A DNA stretch of 64,000 nt from Plasmopara viticola. Taxonomy: Eukaryota > Oomycota > Peronosporomycetes > Peronosporales > Peronosporaceae. This document shows positions 34,446 to 46,191 of the stretch, in pieces. Location of the stretch: contig MBPM02000002.1 of the NCBI GenBank assembly GCA_001695595.3, positions 2,145,608 to 2,209,607 of the forward strand, given 5' to 3'. A program made the position numbers and the translations under genes. Position 1 is the stretch's first letter. Each line of letters opens with the position of its first letter. The notes under the pieces are model-generated. The model saw only the letters and a list, made by a program, of their open reading frames with translations. It searched no databases and was not told the origin of the DNA.

Positions 34446-35985
34446 AACTGAGACGTTCCTTGAAATTTAAGGTCCGACAACACGATGTGCGCACGCGTTG
34501 GACGCTACACCATGACTATACGAAGTTGTGCCAACTGGCATAATCAAGGTAGATGGGCTGAATTCAACTCTCTGGTAAGAGGCTTTGATGATCTAGTTCC
34601 GATACCAACCCCATCGGCCGAAGTAATTGTAATTTTTTGTGTATTTGCAGTCAGCAAATCTGATTTTTGGTAGTAGTATCTCAATATATGCGCTGGTAGT
34701 GAAGGTAGCGCTTGTTGCATTGTTCATTTGCAATCCGAACTCAATAGGTTATGCTTAGCCGATTCAATGCAAGTAGGCATAACATAGTTAGCATTTCTAT
34801 CTTTGTGTGCATTAGATGTGTTCATGTAAATGTTATTAGAGTTTAGTGTGTGACGATCAGTCTCAAACGAACTAGTGGAAGGTGTACAAGGGTAGACAGC
34901 GTTTGCAACAAGTAGAAGACAACCACGTGTTGGAGTAGGCGACGATCCGGCAGGACTTATGAAAAATCATCCGCTGATGTAGCAAGGATGTATTTATGAG
35001 GAAAATTATTTCTGCAGACTTTCATCTATGAAATAGATCCGATGCGTTCGAGACGTAAAACTCACGAGTGGCTTGTCGATCGGATTGATATTTGATAGAT
35101 TGGCGCTTGTTGCTGAAAATCACCAACGAGTGAGCTCGGATCATCAGTCGATATTTAATTCAGCACCGGGCACGTTGTGTGATTAGATGCGGATGTTGTT
35201 CTTGACGCGATGGCCCACCCGTTTGAATTCGATTGTCGATAAATGTTCATGGTTTCACGAATAGTTGTATTTTCTTAAAAATGCGTATTATTGGTGCTCG
35301 ACGTGCCTTAAGGCATCAGCCCGACACCAAAGGACCAAGTGTAATTGTCTTTGACGACTGAAACACCCTAGAATCATCATATCCTTGTTATTGAGCTAAG
35401 CATTAGTATATGTCATTGCTGATCCGTTGTTATTCTCTAATTAAACTATTGACCAGAGATATTATCGTTTATACCGTGATAGCAGGCGATGTTATACTTG
35501 TTTTCTAAAATATTAACTATACTAAAATATAGACGTTCTGCACTGCAGCCTTCGAAGCGGCAGCACCACCTAAAATTTCGACAAGTACAACAATTGATCA
35601 AAAGGAGTTCAATTATAAATTAATCACTCAGTGTTAGTCCCAGGTTGAAATCCACGCAAATCCATTTGATAAGCTGAAAACGTTTTAATGGCGACGTTTC
35701 CAGCTGAATCGATGGACATAGATAAAGCTCTCGTATCAGTGCAATTTTGAAGGCAAGCGGACATGCGACGGCTTTCTCCATAATAAGTCCTGAATTTGTG
35801 GCATTCTTTGGGCGCGCCATAACACTTTGTCGCTCTCGCAAGACGATTTGGGATGCCGTTAAGAGACGCCGTCTTTTCTTCGTCCAGCATTGCCACTATT
35901 ACTTCCATAATGAGTAATACCTTGGGAGCCTTTTTGTCGTTTGTAAATTGTTCCCCGACAAAAAAAGCAGACTTGGTCGAAGAAC
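34446..35985. other. Gene-free region
   Basis: Only short frames (34485-34673 plus, 35624-35989 minus). No recognised motif. Confidence 0.4.
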
Positions 35986-36037
35986 TCACTGCTATGCACA
36001 GCTACAAAGAGTCACTGCTATGCACAGCTACAAAGAG
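35986..36037. repeat. Perfect or near-perfect 26-bp tandem duplication
   Basis: The unit TCACTGCTATGCACAGCTAC... at 35986-36011 is repeated at 36012-36037. It lies in a 181-codon plus-strand frame (35853-36398) that I cannot identify. A looser repeat built on ATGGCATC[GC]ACCGCAAGCTT follows near 36265-36320. Confidence 0.85.
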
Positions 36038-36544
36038 ACAGTCACAAAAACAAGTCAACAAGACACAGCGTTTGGCCTCCAGTTCGAAAAAATCAACCAG
36101 GCACTTCTACCGTCCGCTAAACAAGAGCTTGAGGCGAGTCTCGATCGAGCAAGTCATGACATCGAGTAAGAGTGTCTTGATAGGAGATTTTGCTCTGCTT
36201 TCTCGAGCACTAAAGACCCGAGATGAGAGATCCAATCAGCCCGGTCGAAAGAGCTTCTCCACCAAGCTATGGCATCGACCGCAAGCTTATTTACTCAATC
36301 ATGGCATCCACCGCAAGCTTTTTGGCTTTGTCTCGGAGATTAAGGATGCCATTCTGAGTGCACCAGACACCACCGCAGACTTAATGAGCGCAATATGACA
36401 CATAAAAGCGATTTAGGCACTAGGAATAGACTAATGAGCAGCTATTTTCTACTAACTCGTTCCTGTCGTGTTTGGCGAGCGCTCGGGCTTCAAACTTTAA
36501 AGATCGTATTCATAGTGGCGTGCTACTTCCGTCTCAGCGAAAGT

Positions 36545-37330
36545 CTAGAGTAACGTTTCTGCACAAAAAGGGTCAAGAGCACAGCTTGGTAATTTTCGAT
36601 CCATTGCATTAGTGCAAACTGATGTGTAGATGCGGATCAAAGATACTGACGTATTGGCTGCAGCAAGTGATCCTTGATTTAGTTCATTCCAACCAGTAGG
36701 GATCCGTTATGCATCGATCGGTTCATCGCAAAGTCCGATTCTTTAATGTCTTTTCACTCCTCGTGAGGAGTAAGTGTATGCGCTATTTCTGGACCTGAAG
36801 CGCCCATTGGGACTACAACGTCTAAGTCGTAAAGCGTATGGAATTTGGCAACGGGTATCTTCAGTGGATCGAGCTTCTGTACGCCGACCCATAAGCGCAT
36901 CTCGTCATTACTCAAAGCGTCCAGCTAGCATTGCATCCGAAGCGTGAGGTGAAGTAAGGTAATCCATTATCTGCACCGTTTTTGTCCTGACCATCGAGTC
37001 GCTCGACAGTCATTTGTGCTCCCCAAACGAAACGGCTTGTGTCTAAATGTGCACCACACCAGCATGAGTGCGTCTGATGCAGTCTTTACAAACCTTCAAG
37101 TACAGCTTACGCCGTCGATGAATACTAAAATTCATCTCTGGCGCAATGCTTAATGTTGTCCGACTCGATGATGCTGACACTTGAATTGAATTACAACTAT
37201 ACACTGCTCCCATAAGATCATGTGCTCGGTCGGACGGAGATAATGATGTACCTTGGTGTCCCGTTCAGCCAGTTCTCAGTTGACGATAGCATCGTGTAAT
37301 TTCTTGAGCAACTAGGCGAAAACTCAAGTC
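36545..37330 (+). pseudogene. Decayed LINE-type reverse transcriptase
   Basis: Across frames and stops the plus strand spells a non-LTR RT in order: VTFLHKKGQEHSL (family 'I.L.pKkGd...NyRPI'), ILTYWLQQVILDLVHSNQ ('iLa.RLq.vLp.lI..~Q.GF..gR.i'), HRKVRFFNVF, then FGNGYLQWIELLYADP ('f...~i.li..lY.~p.a.v'), VQLALHPKREVK and NPLSAPFL ('~rGvrQGcPlSPlLF'). MYLGVPFSQFSVDDSIV near 37240-37295 fits the later 'YLGi.f' motif. The catalytic FADD box is lost. A LINE of this type is the kind of element that mobilises SINEs such as those in this window, but nothing here ties the two together. Confidence 0.6.
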
Positions 37331-40300
37331 TCGCTAATATTATTATCTGATATTAATGTGACTCCATCTTCGCCAGCTCGATAGTATTAAGCGTGACGTT
37401 AATGTTGCCCATCAGTTGTTGTCTTTTGCGCTGGGTAAGCTTATTAACTCAAGCAATGCTTCTACAGAAGCTCACGGTCTTTAAGCAAAGTGGTGATTAT
37501 TCGCTAAATCAATAAATCGCTATTTGCCACCTTATAAAGGCTCTTACCGCTTCGCTTTGATGCAAGAAAGCAGCGCATCTAGTGTGCGAATTTCTTCACT
37601 TGGTACCTCTTGCTTCCTCTCAGCTTTTCCAACGACTTGATCTACATGCCACCACATACCCCGTCCAAGTCAGAGCCACTTCATCCCGATTATTGAGTAC
37701 GAAGCACTTCACCATGTGACATAGGTCGTGTTGTTCATTGTACAAACTTACGTGCCTTTGCAAACTTCTTGTAGCAGTTATTTGCAACGAAATCGACAGC
37801 TCCAAAATATATAGCCAAGTAACGCAAAAGATTATCTCAGGAATTTAGGTATATGTCTGAGTTCTCTCGAATGGTGTGCGTCTGGTGCAAAAGATCATGA
37901 ATTACGTTTCACCCTTAATGGCGACGTACTTGATATCGAGTGATTGCTTCGTCTTGAGCCGAGCCGATACAGAAAACGGTTTGGCGTATGATACAGCGTG
38001 ATCATCGTGGGTGGGGTCCGCGCAACACTTCTCGCTAAGATTCTATCATGCAAACAAAAATTTCTTCCTTCATCGTGGTGGGAAATGCGCGTCCATCGCA
38101 TATCCTCGCCCTGTTGTCTAAAGACAACTTTGCCCTCGACTTCTTTAAATATTTAGCACTTATATTGTTCTTTGCCTGCAAAAGGTGTCAAGATTAGCCT
38201 TAGACGTACAAATCATGTGGAAAACCTCGCCTTATAGGACAAAGAAGTTTGTGGCTTCTGAAGCGACCTGGGACGCCTTTGCTGATGAGGTCACCAAAAA
38301 TGGGTCCAAGACGGGGTCAAAGATGATAAACCTTGGTGTCATTTCTCGGAATGGATTCAAAGCCATTTGATTGCAAACTCGACTTTAGATAAATTGCAAC
38401 TCACAAGTGTGTCGCTTCAGGACACAAACTAGGCAGTGTGTGCTCTGCCACAAGATTGACCCTTTCCATGAGCACACCTGTTTGTTAACGACCTACTGTG
38501 AATGTCAGCACAGAAGTTCCGGAGCAGCGTTGGTGAAAACGTAATAGATTACCGTAAATTTTAACCCTATTTGAAAAGCCACAGTACAAACTCGACTTTT
38601 GTTACCCAAACATATTATCACAGCAAATTATCTTGCACACGCGGCATATCGTCATATAGCTCCGTCAAGCCAAAGTTCAAGTCGAAGCGTAAGGATTTTT
38701 AAAAGTGGCAGGCTTTCCAACAAGCCGACGTGTGAGCCGCGGGCTTTAGTGAAGGCACGTCTCGAAGGTCCTCACATGCATGGTCACACACTCAATGCGG
38801 GCTTATTAATGTGTTGTGGTAATATTAAACCGTTTTCAAATGCGAGCTAAACGAGGCTTTATGTGCGCTTAGAAGCTTAACGTACTCTTAGTCTCCGTCG
38901 TTTGGCACAATGACGCGGGCTGCATCTTCACGATTTGTAGCAAACTATTTGCTCAATCATAGCGATGTAACTGCAATCGCTAACGAGGGACCACCCACTC
39001 GACTTTGGCATTTATGCCTGCGATGCAAATTGCGACAAAGGCTTAAAATTGACCCAAATATGTATCTTTGATGTGTGCGTTTGTACACAAAGCTTTTGAA
39101 CCTGCTCACGAGGGCCAACTCAAAATTTGGCCTGCACGCAAGCGCGTCGGCAAACACATGGAGTTTTCCAGCCTTGTATTTAACGCGGCAGCTATGCTTT
39201 GCAAATTATTGGATACATTCTTGCCTTCTTTCTGGATAAGAAGTCGTTTATATCACCATCCAAGGGGTTACATGGTCGTTTTCATCACCATCTAAGAGGT
39301 TACATGGTCTTAAAAAAATTTGAAACCCAGACGATGCACCCGAAGGTTGACTAGTGCAAAAATCCGTGATATACACCTTCTTGTCATGATCAGTGTCGCT
39401 AGCGGCATTCGGTAAAGCCAAAACAGGTGTCTGTTTGTCCGGCAAAGTCAGAGCAGGTGCCTATCTAAGATTTTTAAGCTTATAACGTCCTCGTGCTGGC
39501 TCCTCTTCCATCGCTCAAAAAGTCCGGACAAAGGCTTTGCAAGATCTTATACAGTCAACACTATACTTATGCATACATTTGGTTTAGCTTAATCATTTTT
39601 TCAACTTCCTTCAAAAACATGGTTTAGACCAAACGAAGACGTCATTCACTTTTTGGGATCCGCTTGCATTCCTCGCTGCCAACAAAGATGCAATTGATTC
39701 CGGTGCACTACCCGAATATGTCATTTAACAAGATTCCATTCCAAGTAGCTGGTTAAGCATAAACTTGTCACTTTATTCCATTTGGACACAGAAAGTCAGT
39801 GACGAGTGCAAATATTTTGGGTCCTGCACCATGCCATTTTTTGGTGTCTTGTCGAACGGATCCTCGAGGGAATTACACTACTCTCGCGACAGTGGACGTT
39901 GCATATTATCACACTATTCGCGTCTTACCCCTTAAATTGCCATGCGTTCTGATGATGAGTCTCTGTATATTACATTCGAATATTTTATAGATGAATAAGG
40001 GCTTGGACCTTGCGTTTTAAGATCTCTGAGGCAAGGTGCAACGTACTTCGACTGAAAGGCTATACGAGAGGAGCTCCATCTTTTAAACACACCATCTTTG
40101 TGACACTTTCAGCTTCAATTTAGCAAATAACCCATTGTTCAACTTCAGTAGCACAGACATGCCTACAGCTGGAGCACACATAAAGCTTGATGATCCTTAA
40201 GAAATCAGTCTCTTTGAAAATCACGATTTGCTAGTGATGTTTATAATTGACTTTATATCGCATCCTCGTTCTCTTCTAGCAAAACTATATTGCACGCTCT

Positions 40301-41699
40301 TGGTGGTGCTTCGTTGCTCATCTTCCGTCCATTTTTCTACAATGAGTTTTGCGGACGTACGCTTATTATTCACAGTTAATGGCACTATCTAATTCGCTTG
40401 TGACGTTATGTTACTTTCGCTAGAACATTGTCTGTAGCTTTTTAGATAGCCGACGCTGGTGATAACCTACTCAGAAAAGTTTTATAGTCACGTCTGCCTT
40501 AAGGAAAGAATTACCTTTGATACGTCTCATTTTAATCTCGAGCCTGGATCATTTAGACATTATCGCAAAGAAGCCGCACGCACAACAGGGCTGAAGATAT
40601 GTCATAATATCCCGCTTAAGCAGAATTGGATATGTAACACTTACGTTTTTATCTGGCAATCAATCCCGGGGTCATGCCTTTTAGTCGCAGCGTTTCCAGA
40701 ATCAAGTCAAACTTGTCCATATCAAGTACAAACAATACCTCACTGCTGTCAAAATCTTCAAGGTTTGAAGCCAGGTCTATCTCAACCTCCGAATCGTTCC
40801 AATACTTATCCGAATTGAAAATGACCTAATTTGTTGCGCTCTTCTAGAGTGTCCTTCTGCTTTCTTTTATCAAAAGCAATCATTTACTAGGCGCATGTGA
40901 CGAATCAGTGTCTATCAAGACTTGATTTGGATTTGGGAGCTCTAATGAACTTGCGCGTACGACCAGCAGTCTCCCGCTGCTGGCTGCCCTTTTAGAAGCT
41001 GTAAAACCCTCATGGGCTAGTCTCTCATGGTGTGTATCGATTACACACCCATTATGACCTAGACCACTAACTGGTGACCAGCGTGTTCCTGCTTCTAAAA
41101 TCGCCTGTTCGACCAGCGATTCTTGGGCGAGACTAAGGTAAAAAGACACAGACCGCAGCAAAGCAACATCCGTTGCTTTGTCTGACTGAACTTGAGCTTA
41201 TTGGGTTTAAAGCAAGTCAGCGGGTTCAAAGAGTTCATTACACCGAGTCATAAAGGACGAGAGACTGCCCACCCAAAGCAATTCGAAGGACCAAGCCTGC
41301 TTTTGAAGAATCGCTCGTTGTGGCCTACACTTTAAATCGTAAAATGCAAGGCAGACCTAAATTTAAGCTGTTCATGTGAACATTCACCTTGATTTGTTCA
41401 GGGAAAGGCGCTCGAATAATAGAGGCCGACAAGCTCTTAACTTACCAATATATTCGCGAACCCAACCTTGCTGACAGACAAGTCAAGACCGCCTTCGTGA
41501 TCATCTTATTTAAAGCGATAGGCCTGGTCTTGCCTCCCTTCGATGGTGACACCTTAGACTTAACCGGCGGACACCACATTGGAAACTACCTGAGCTTGAG
41601 AAAGCCTCCTTTCTAAAGATCCGCCAACCCTTTATTATTTGAAGGCTAGCATTTACTATCAATTCCACTTTCGCGACTTTCACGCTTCAAACGTGCTTT
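37331..41699. other. Gene-free region, probably old transposon debris
   Basis: Open frames up to 119 codons (40459-40818) have no recognisable domain. The frame at 41389-41616 is unassigned. A short near-duplicate (ATCACCATC-AAG-GGTTACATGGT) occurs at 39251-39307. Confidence 0.4.
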
Positions 41700-43485
41700 C
41701 TAAGGTGCAATGGATAAAGCAGCCATTTTTGCATGTGCAGTCGAGGCCTGTATCATCGACGACGTCGATGTTTTACTTGTCAACAATTTCTCGTCGTCCG
41801 AATCGTTATCACTACCAAGACAAGACTGCGGAGTCGTTTCAAACAGATTGTACAATTCGGCCCATGGCAATTCCTCACTGGACACCACTCGTCGAACCGC
41901 TTGGTCCTCTTGAAACAACACGTGATGCGCAAGTGTACCACCCTCTTGGACCTGATCCAGCATCGTGTGCTCGGCAAGGTGCTGGACCACTTGGTGTTGC
42001 TGTCGCAAGACCTCGTGCAGGTTTCGTGGCGGTTCATACGCTTCGTGAAGTGGCGTATCATCCTCCTGGTCCATCACGGATTCAAGACGTTGGTCCAACG
42101 GCAAATCGGGGGACAGGGTCATGGACGACGGGACGGAGGTAAAGATCGTCTCCATTCGACACGAGGGTCCATCTATCCAGTCGTCAACGCTCGTCGACTC
42201 GACGGGAGCGAGTCCATCCGGTTGAATCGAAGCACGGGCCGTTGACCCGGAAGAACACGCTGGTACCAAGGTTGCCGCGTGGGACGGGATTGGGACAGTG
42301 TCCCGACATGGCGGCTCGACGCGCTTTCGCTTTAGACAGGGCTCAGCGGGCCTTCTAATGTCCGGCACGGGACTTGCTCGTCGACTGGAAAAGATGGCAA
42401 ACGCGTCCGAACGGAGGCGTTCGAGACAGTAGAGGTACGAGCCCATGGGCTTCATCAAGAGCACTTCCAACACATGGTGTGTATCGTGTCCCGCGACGCC
42501 TTGTCCCCGTGGGGCCGTCCAGCCATAGTGCCACGCCTTGCATTCGGCGTTGAATTCAAACATGGCCGATTGCAACGACGTCTCCATGGCGGCCCCACGC
42601 AAGAGACCGGGATAGAGCGGGTTCCGTGGTCGCTGTTTGTCCCGGACGTAGGCCAGCAGGTCGTGTTTGTCAATGGGTTGGCCCGGCACCACGGGCGGGC
42701 CCGACACCGTGGCCTCGAACGGGCCCGTGACGTTGACAAAGCGTGCAAACGCCACGATCGCGGGACGAGTCGTCGGGATGGGACAGATTTTCACGCCGCC
42801 AGAGGCCGTGACCCGACTGACGGCGACATGGACGCGAATGGCATCGCCACAGAACCCCGACGATACGTGGCGGTTGTGGCGACACGACGGGAAACACCGG
42901 AGGTTCTTTTGCCCGCCTTTTTATTGTTGCGCTGATAGCGTGGTTGAAAGAGCGCCACGTCGTGTGTCGGGGCCACAAACGACGCACGGACGATCAGGCC
43001 GTGTGGATTTTCACACGAATCGTTGCAACAAGGACTGGGGACGTGGTGGTACACGGGATTTTCGTCCTGCGCAACGTCTGGATTGCTTTGCATGGGTTCC
43101 GTCTGCCCATCGGCGTCTATCCAGGTCCCGAAACCTGCTTCGATCTGGTACGTCGGGGGTTCGAGTAAGAGCGCATCCCGGGCTGCCACTAATTTGTCAA
43201 AATCCACGCCAGTGTGCAAAGTGGATGGATAAATCTGACGCATAGCATGTAATTTCGAATACGTGACCTGATGATCAGAAGAGGGCGATGAGAGAGAGGA
43301 TGGAGACGGGAGAAGGGTACCTGTTCTCAAGGACGTACGATGGAGGTATAAGTAACTTCGCCAGGTGGTGGACGGACGACGCACGTCGAGACGTGACCCA
43401 CAGTGTTCATGGCCTTGAGGATAAGACGAAGCAATTGTTCAAATTCCTGGACGTGCCGTGGATCTACACGCATGCGTGTGATCAT
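41700..43485 (-). CDS. Unidentified protein, three exons or one frameshift
   Basis: Exon 1 (43339-43485, MITRMRVDPRHVQEFEQLL) joins exon 2 at 43267 across a clean 71-nt intron (GTACGT to CATCAG). The exon 2 frame must change before the large 3' frame (41700-42816). A 50-nt GT-AG intron at 42817-42866 restores the phase and gives 554 residues; alternatively a one-base indel lies near 42850, since text on both sides (TATYRRG / GDAIRVHVAV) also reads as protein. I recognise no domain. The first half has CCNDSCENPHG and a basic KKAGKR stretch that may act as a nuclear signal; the last ~120 residues are acidic and rich in His, Gln and Glu. A transcription-related role is only a guess. It diverges from the hAT-derived gene. 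Confidence 0.6.
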
Positions 43486-43903
43486 GACGGCCTAGGACGG
43501 GAGAGATATTGACAAGGACCATGAGTAGAGTTATTTTTCTCTTTAAAGATTAAAAGAGAGAGCGAGACACGCACTTCTTCGTCGTCGTTGAGATTGGTGG
43601 ATTGCAGCACTTCCTTGAGCATGCAAAAGGACAGAGAGCTGCGCGTGAGCTCTGAACTTGCTGCTGCTTGGTCTCCCATGAGAAGACTCTCTTTGGTCTC
43701 TAGGGACGGACCCCTAAATCCGTGCCACATTCTTAAAAAAGGGTTACATGTTGATAAAAAGGGGTACACAACCACACGGTGAGAGAGACGAGCCAGTTGA
43801 CCCATTTTGCTGTTCATAAAAGAACGAAACATTCTTATTGAAAAAGAATGCGAATTCTAGTTGAAAGGGGTGTGGCAGAAACCGGTAGTGCTCACCATAA
43901 TTA
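43486..43903. promoter_or_regulatory. Divergent intergenic region, 418 bp
   Basis: Separates the start codons of the unidentified minus-strand gene and the hAT-derived plus-strand gene; it should hold both promoters. A 116-codon antisense frame (43482-43832) crosses it but lacks features. Confidence 0.4.
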
Positions 43904-45970
43904 ATGGCCACGACCATTGACGTGCCTCGGCGGCCGCGCGGCCGGCCGCCATCACGCTCGTGGGCATTCTTCACGTCACTAGTCGAGCCTCAAAAGTTGA
44001 TCTCTGCTGAGTGTCGCCACTGTAGCCAGATTGTACACTACCACAAGAAATGGGCACAAGCACGCGCCCATTTAGTGAAATGTTCCCAGTTTCTGCGGTT
44101 TATCGACACGTTACCGCCTGGTGACGTACCGCCTTGGTACTTGGCGGAATTGAACCGGCGTCAGCACACTTTGGTACCTTCTCGAGGTACACTTGCTTTT
44201 CTACCAACTCAAATGGTACCATCGACAATGGCATGTGCAACTTCCTTCAAAATGATTCAACCCTTGGCAATGGCAAATGGCATGCAAGTGCAAGCGCACT
44301 CGGAGACTGTGAATTGTGGCTCAATTGATTGGGCAACACTTTATGAAAACGTGGCAATGCACTTGTTTACGACGATGCCAGTGGAAACGTTGCTCGAAGG
44401 AACGATTGAGTTGCCATTTTTGGTGCAAGCTTTTCAGGTTATTGGTACCGATCTGGCCTTGTGTACCACTGAAAAGTTACTGACGGAACTATTAGATCAA
44501 TGCTACGAGCGCGTGAAGACACAAGTGCTCGGCTTTCTTCAGAGTGGAGTAGTGCCCGTATCGTTGTCGCTCGAAGTAATAGCAAGTCGTGAAGAGGATG
44601 CAAGGCTCCATTGCATGGCCACCTTAGCAAGTTCCGCAATGTACCCATTGTACCTCGATTCGGTCCAAGTCCAAAATGATGGTACACTTGCAGAGGTCAT
44701 CAAAGGGCATGTGGTACAAGTAGTCGAGTCCATGTCGTGTCCAGTTGCTGGTTGTGTACTGCCCTTGACCGTGCAGAGTCAAGCGACACGAGAGCTCTTG
44801 CAGCGGCACTTGCCGGCCATGTATTTTCACGGATGCATGCAAGAGGCTTTGCAATCGTTTCTTCGGCACTTGTTTACCGTCCCGTTGGCCGAAGATTGTG
44901 TCAAAGTACCCTTTGTGCAAGACTTGCAGCAATTTGCCTTGGAATGCCACGATCTCGTCTATTTCTTGCCGCACCAAGAACCCCTTTCATGGGATCACAC
45001 ACAACAAAGTACCGTGGACATGGTACATGTAAGTCCCCGCCGGCGGTACAAACTGCTGAAAGGCGTGAGTGCCATCCTCCAAGCAGAGGCTTTTCTCGCG
45101 CTTGACTTTGACAACTTCCATGGCACAGAAAGGCATGGACACAATGCAATTGATGTGCCGAGTCCGACGCAGATCCTCGAGATTGTGCAGAGTCTTGACT
45201 TTGTGAAAAAAGTGCGCAAGTACGTGGCACTCTTGCGTCCGATCCATGTTTTACTCTCTCGTATCAATGAAGCCCCCACTTCCACGCCATTGCTCGTGTC
45301 GGAAGTCTATGGTGCCTTTGTGAGCCTCGTGCAACAGGTGGATGCAAACCCTTTACTATCAGAGGAAGAAAAGACAGCAGTGCAAGCCCTGGTTCGACAA
45401 GAAGAGAAGAGGGTCGTGGGGTCGGCTCATTTGTTGGCGTCCCTGTTGGATCCCGTTTTGTTGGCCGACGAGTTGCCACTTGACGTGAAGAGTACCGTGG
45501 AACAAGAGCTCTTTGCTTCGCTGCGAGGCGATGGCACTGAATATTCCGAGCGAGAGAAACAGACGTTGGTCGTCGAGTACCTCGATTTCAAAAAGAGCGC
45601 GGGGCTCCAGAAAACCCACAAGGCCGACACACTGGCGTTCCGGGCCTTGAAAGAACGGACCAAGACGCCCTTGCAATTCTGGTTTGCCGACGGGTCCAAG
45701 TGGCCCGTGTTGCAAGCAATTGCGTGTCGACTCTTTGTCATGCCAGTGCGTGCTGCACGGTCCGCCCAAGAAGGTACCGACGCTCAAGTCGCGTCATCCG
45801 CTCTTTCACACGAATCGCAGCAAAAGAGGCTCGAAAAGGTGCGGTTCGTGCGCGTGAATGCCCGCCAATTGCAATTGGCCCAAACCGCGGGCAGTTCACT
45901 TGCTGCGCTCGTGAAAAGCCCGCTCGTTGAAGCCAGTGCGCAGGAGATTACGGCCTCCATGGTAGTGTAG
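43904..45970 (+). CDS. hAT-derived protein with AT-hook and BED zinc finger, probably domesticated
   Basis: An intact single-exon protein of 688 residues. Residues 9-15 are an AT-hook (RRPRGRPPS). Residues 37-60 form a BED-type finger with Cys37, Cys40, His55 and Cys60 (CRHCSQIVHY...HLVKC). The rest has the layout of a hAT transposase: LRPIHVLLSRINE, LLASLLDPVLL (family 'LDPR.K') and a C-terminal dimerisation-like segment FWFADGSKWPVLQAIACRLF. The usual 'ATSAxSER' end of that segment is replaced by MPVRAARSAQEG, and I cannot place the catalytic Asp and Glu. No terminal inverted repeats flank it. An open, long frame with a likely dead catalytic core points to a host DNA-binding protein built from a transposase; a young element is the alternative. 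Confidence 0.72.
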   Translation: MATTIDVPRRPRGRPPSRSWAFFTSLVEPQKLISAECRHCSQIVHYHKKWAQARAHLVKCSQFLRFIDTLPPGDVPPWYLAELNRRQHTLVPSRGTLAFLPTQMVPSTMACATSFKMIQPLAMANGMQVQAHSETVNCGSIDWATLYENVAMHLFTTMPVETLLEGTIELPFLVQAFQVIGTDLALCTTEKLLTELLDQCYERVKTQVLGFLQSGVVPVSLSLEVIASREEDARLHCMATLASSAMYPLYLDSVQVQNDGTLAEVIKGHVVQVVESMSCPVAGCVLPLTVQSQATRELLQRHLPAMYFHGCMQEALQSFLRHLFTVPLAEDCVKVPFVQDLQQFALECHDLVYFLPHQEPLSWDHTQQSTVDMVHVSPRRRYKLLKGVSAILQAEAFLALDFDNFHGTERHGHNAIDVPSPTQILEIVQSLDFVKKVRKYVALLRPIHVLLSRINEAPTSTPLLVSEVYGAFVSLVQQVDANPLLSEEEKTAVQALVRQEEKRVVGSAHLLASLLDPVLLADELPLDVKSTVEQELFASLRGDGTEYSEREKQTLVVEYLDFKKSAGLQKTHKADTLAFRALKERTKTPLQFWFADGSKWPVLQAIACRLFVMPVRAARSAQEGTDAQVASSALSHESQQKRLEKVRFVRVNARQLQLAQTAGSSLAALVKSPLVEASAQEITASMVV

Positions 45971-46191
45971 CGTGAATCCACTCACCTTTTTGAACCCTCT
46001 TGACCTTGTTTTTGTATGAAACCTTGAAATCGTGCCACTCTTTCGGTTCGACAAATCCTCGAAAATAGTGGCAGTTCGGACGACAATCCCTTTCAAACGC
46101 CATTGCTCGATCCAGTCAAAGGATTGACTCTTGCCATTGCGTTCGCGTTTCAGTTAAGAATCGCACGCGTCGCTCGTCCGTCGACCGCGTC

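Noticed and set aside
34260..36398. RXLR or Crinkler effector genes
   Set aside because: No signal peptide followed by RXLR-EER or LFLAK was found; the only signal-like frame lacks such motifs.
41733..43245. Several plus-strand frames of 150-190 codons
   Set aside because: Mutually overlapping shadows of the minus-strand gene in GC-rich coding DNA.
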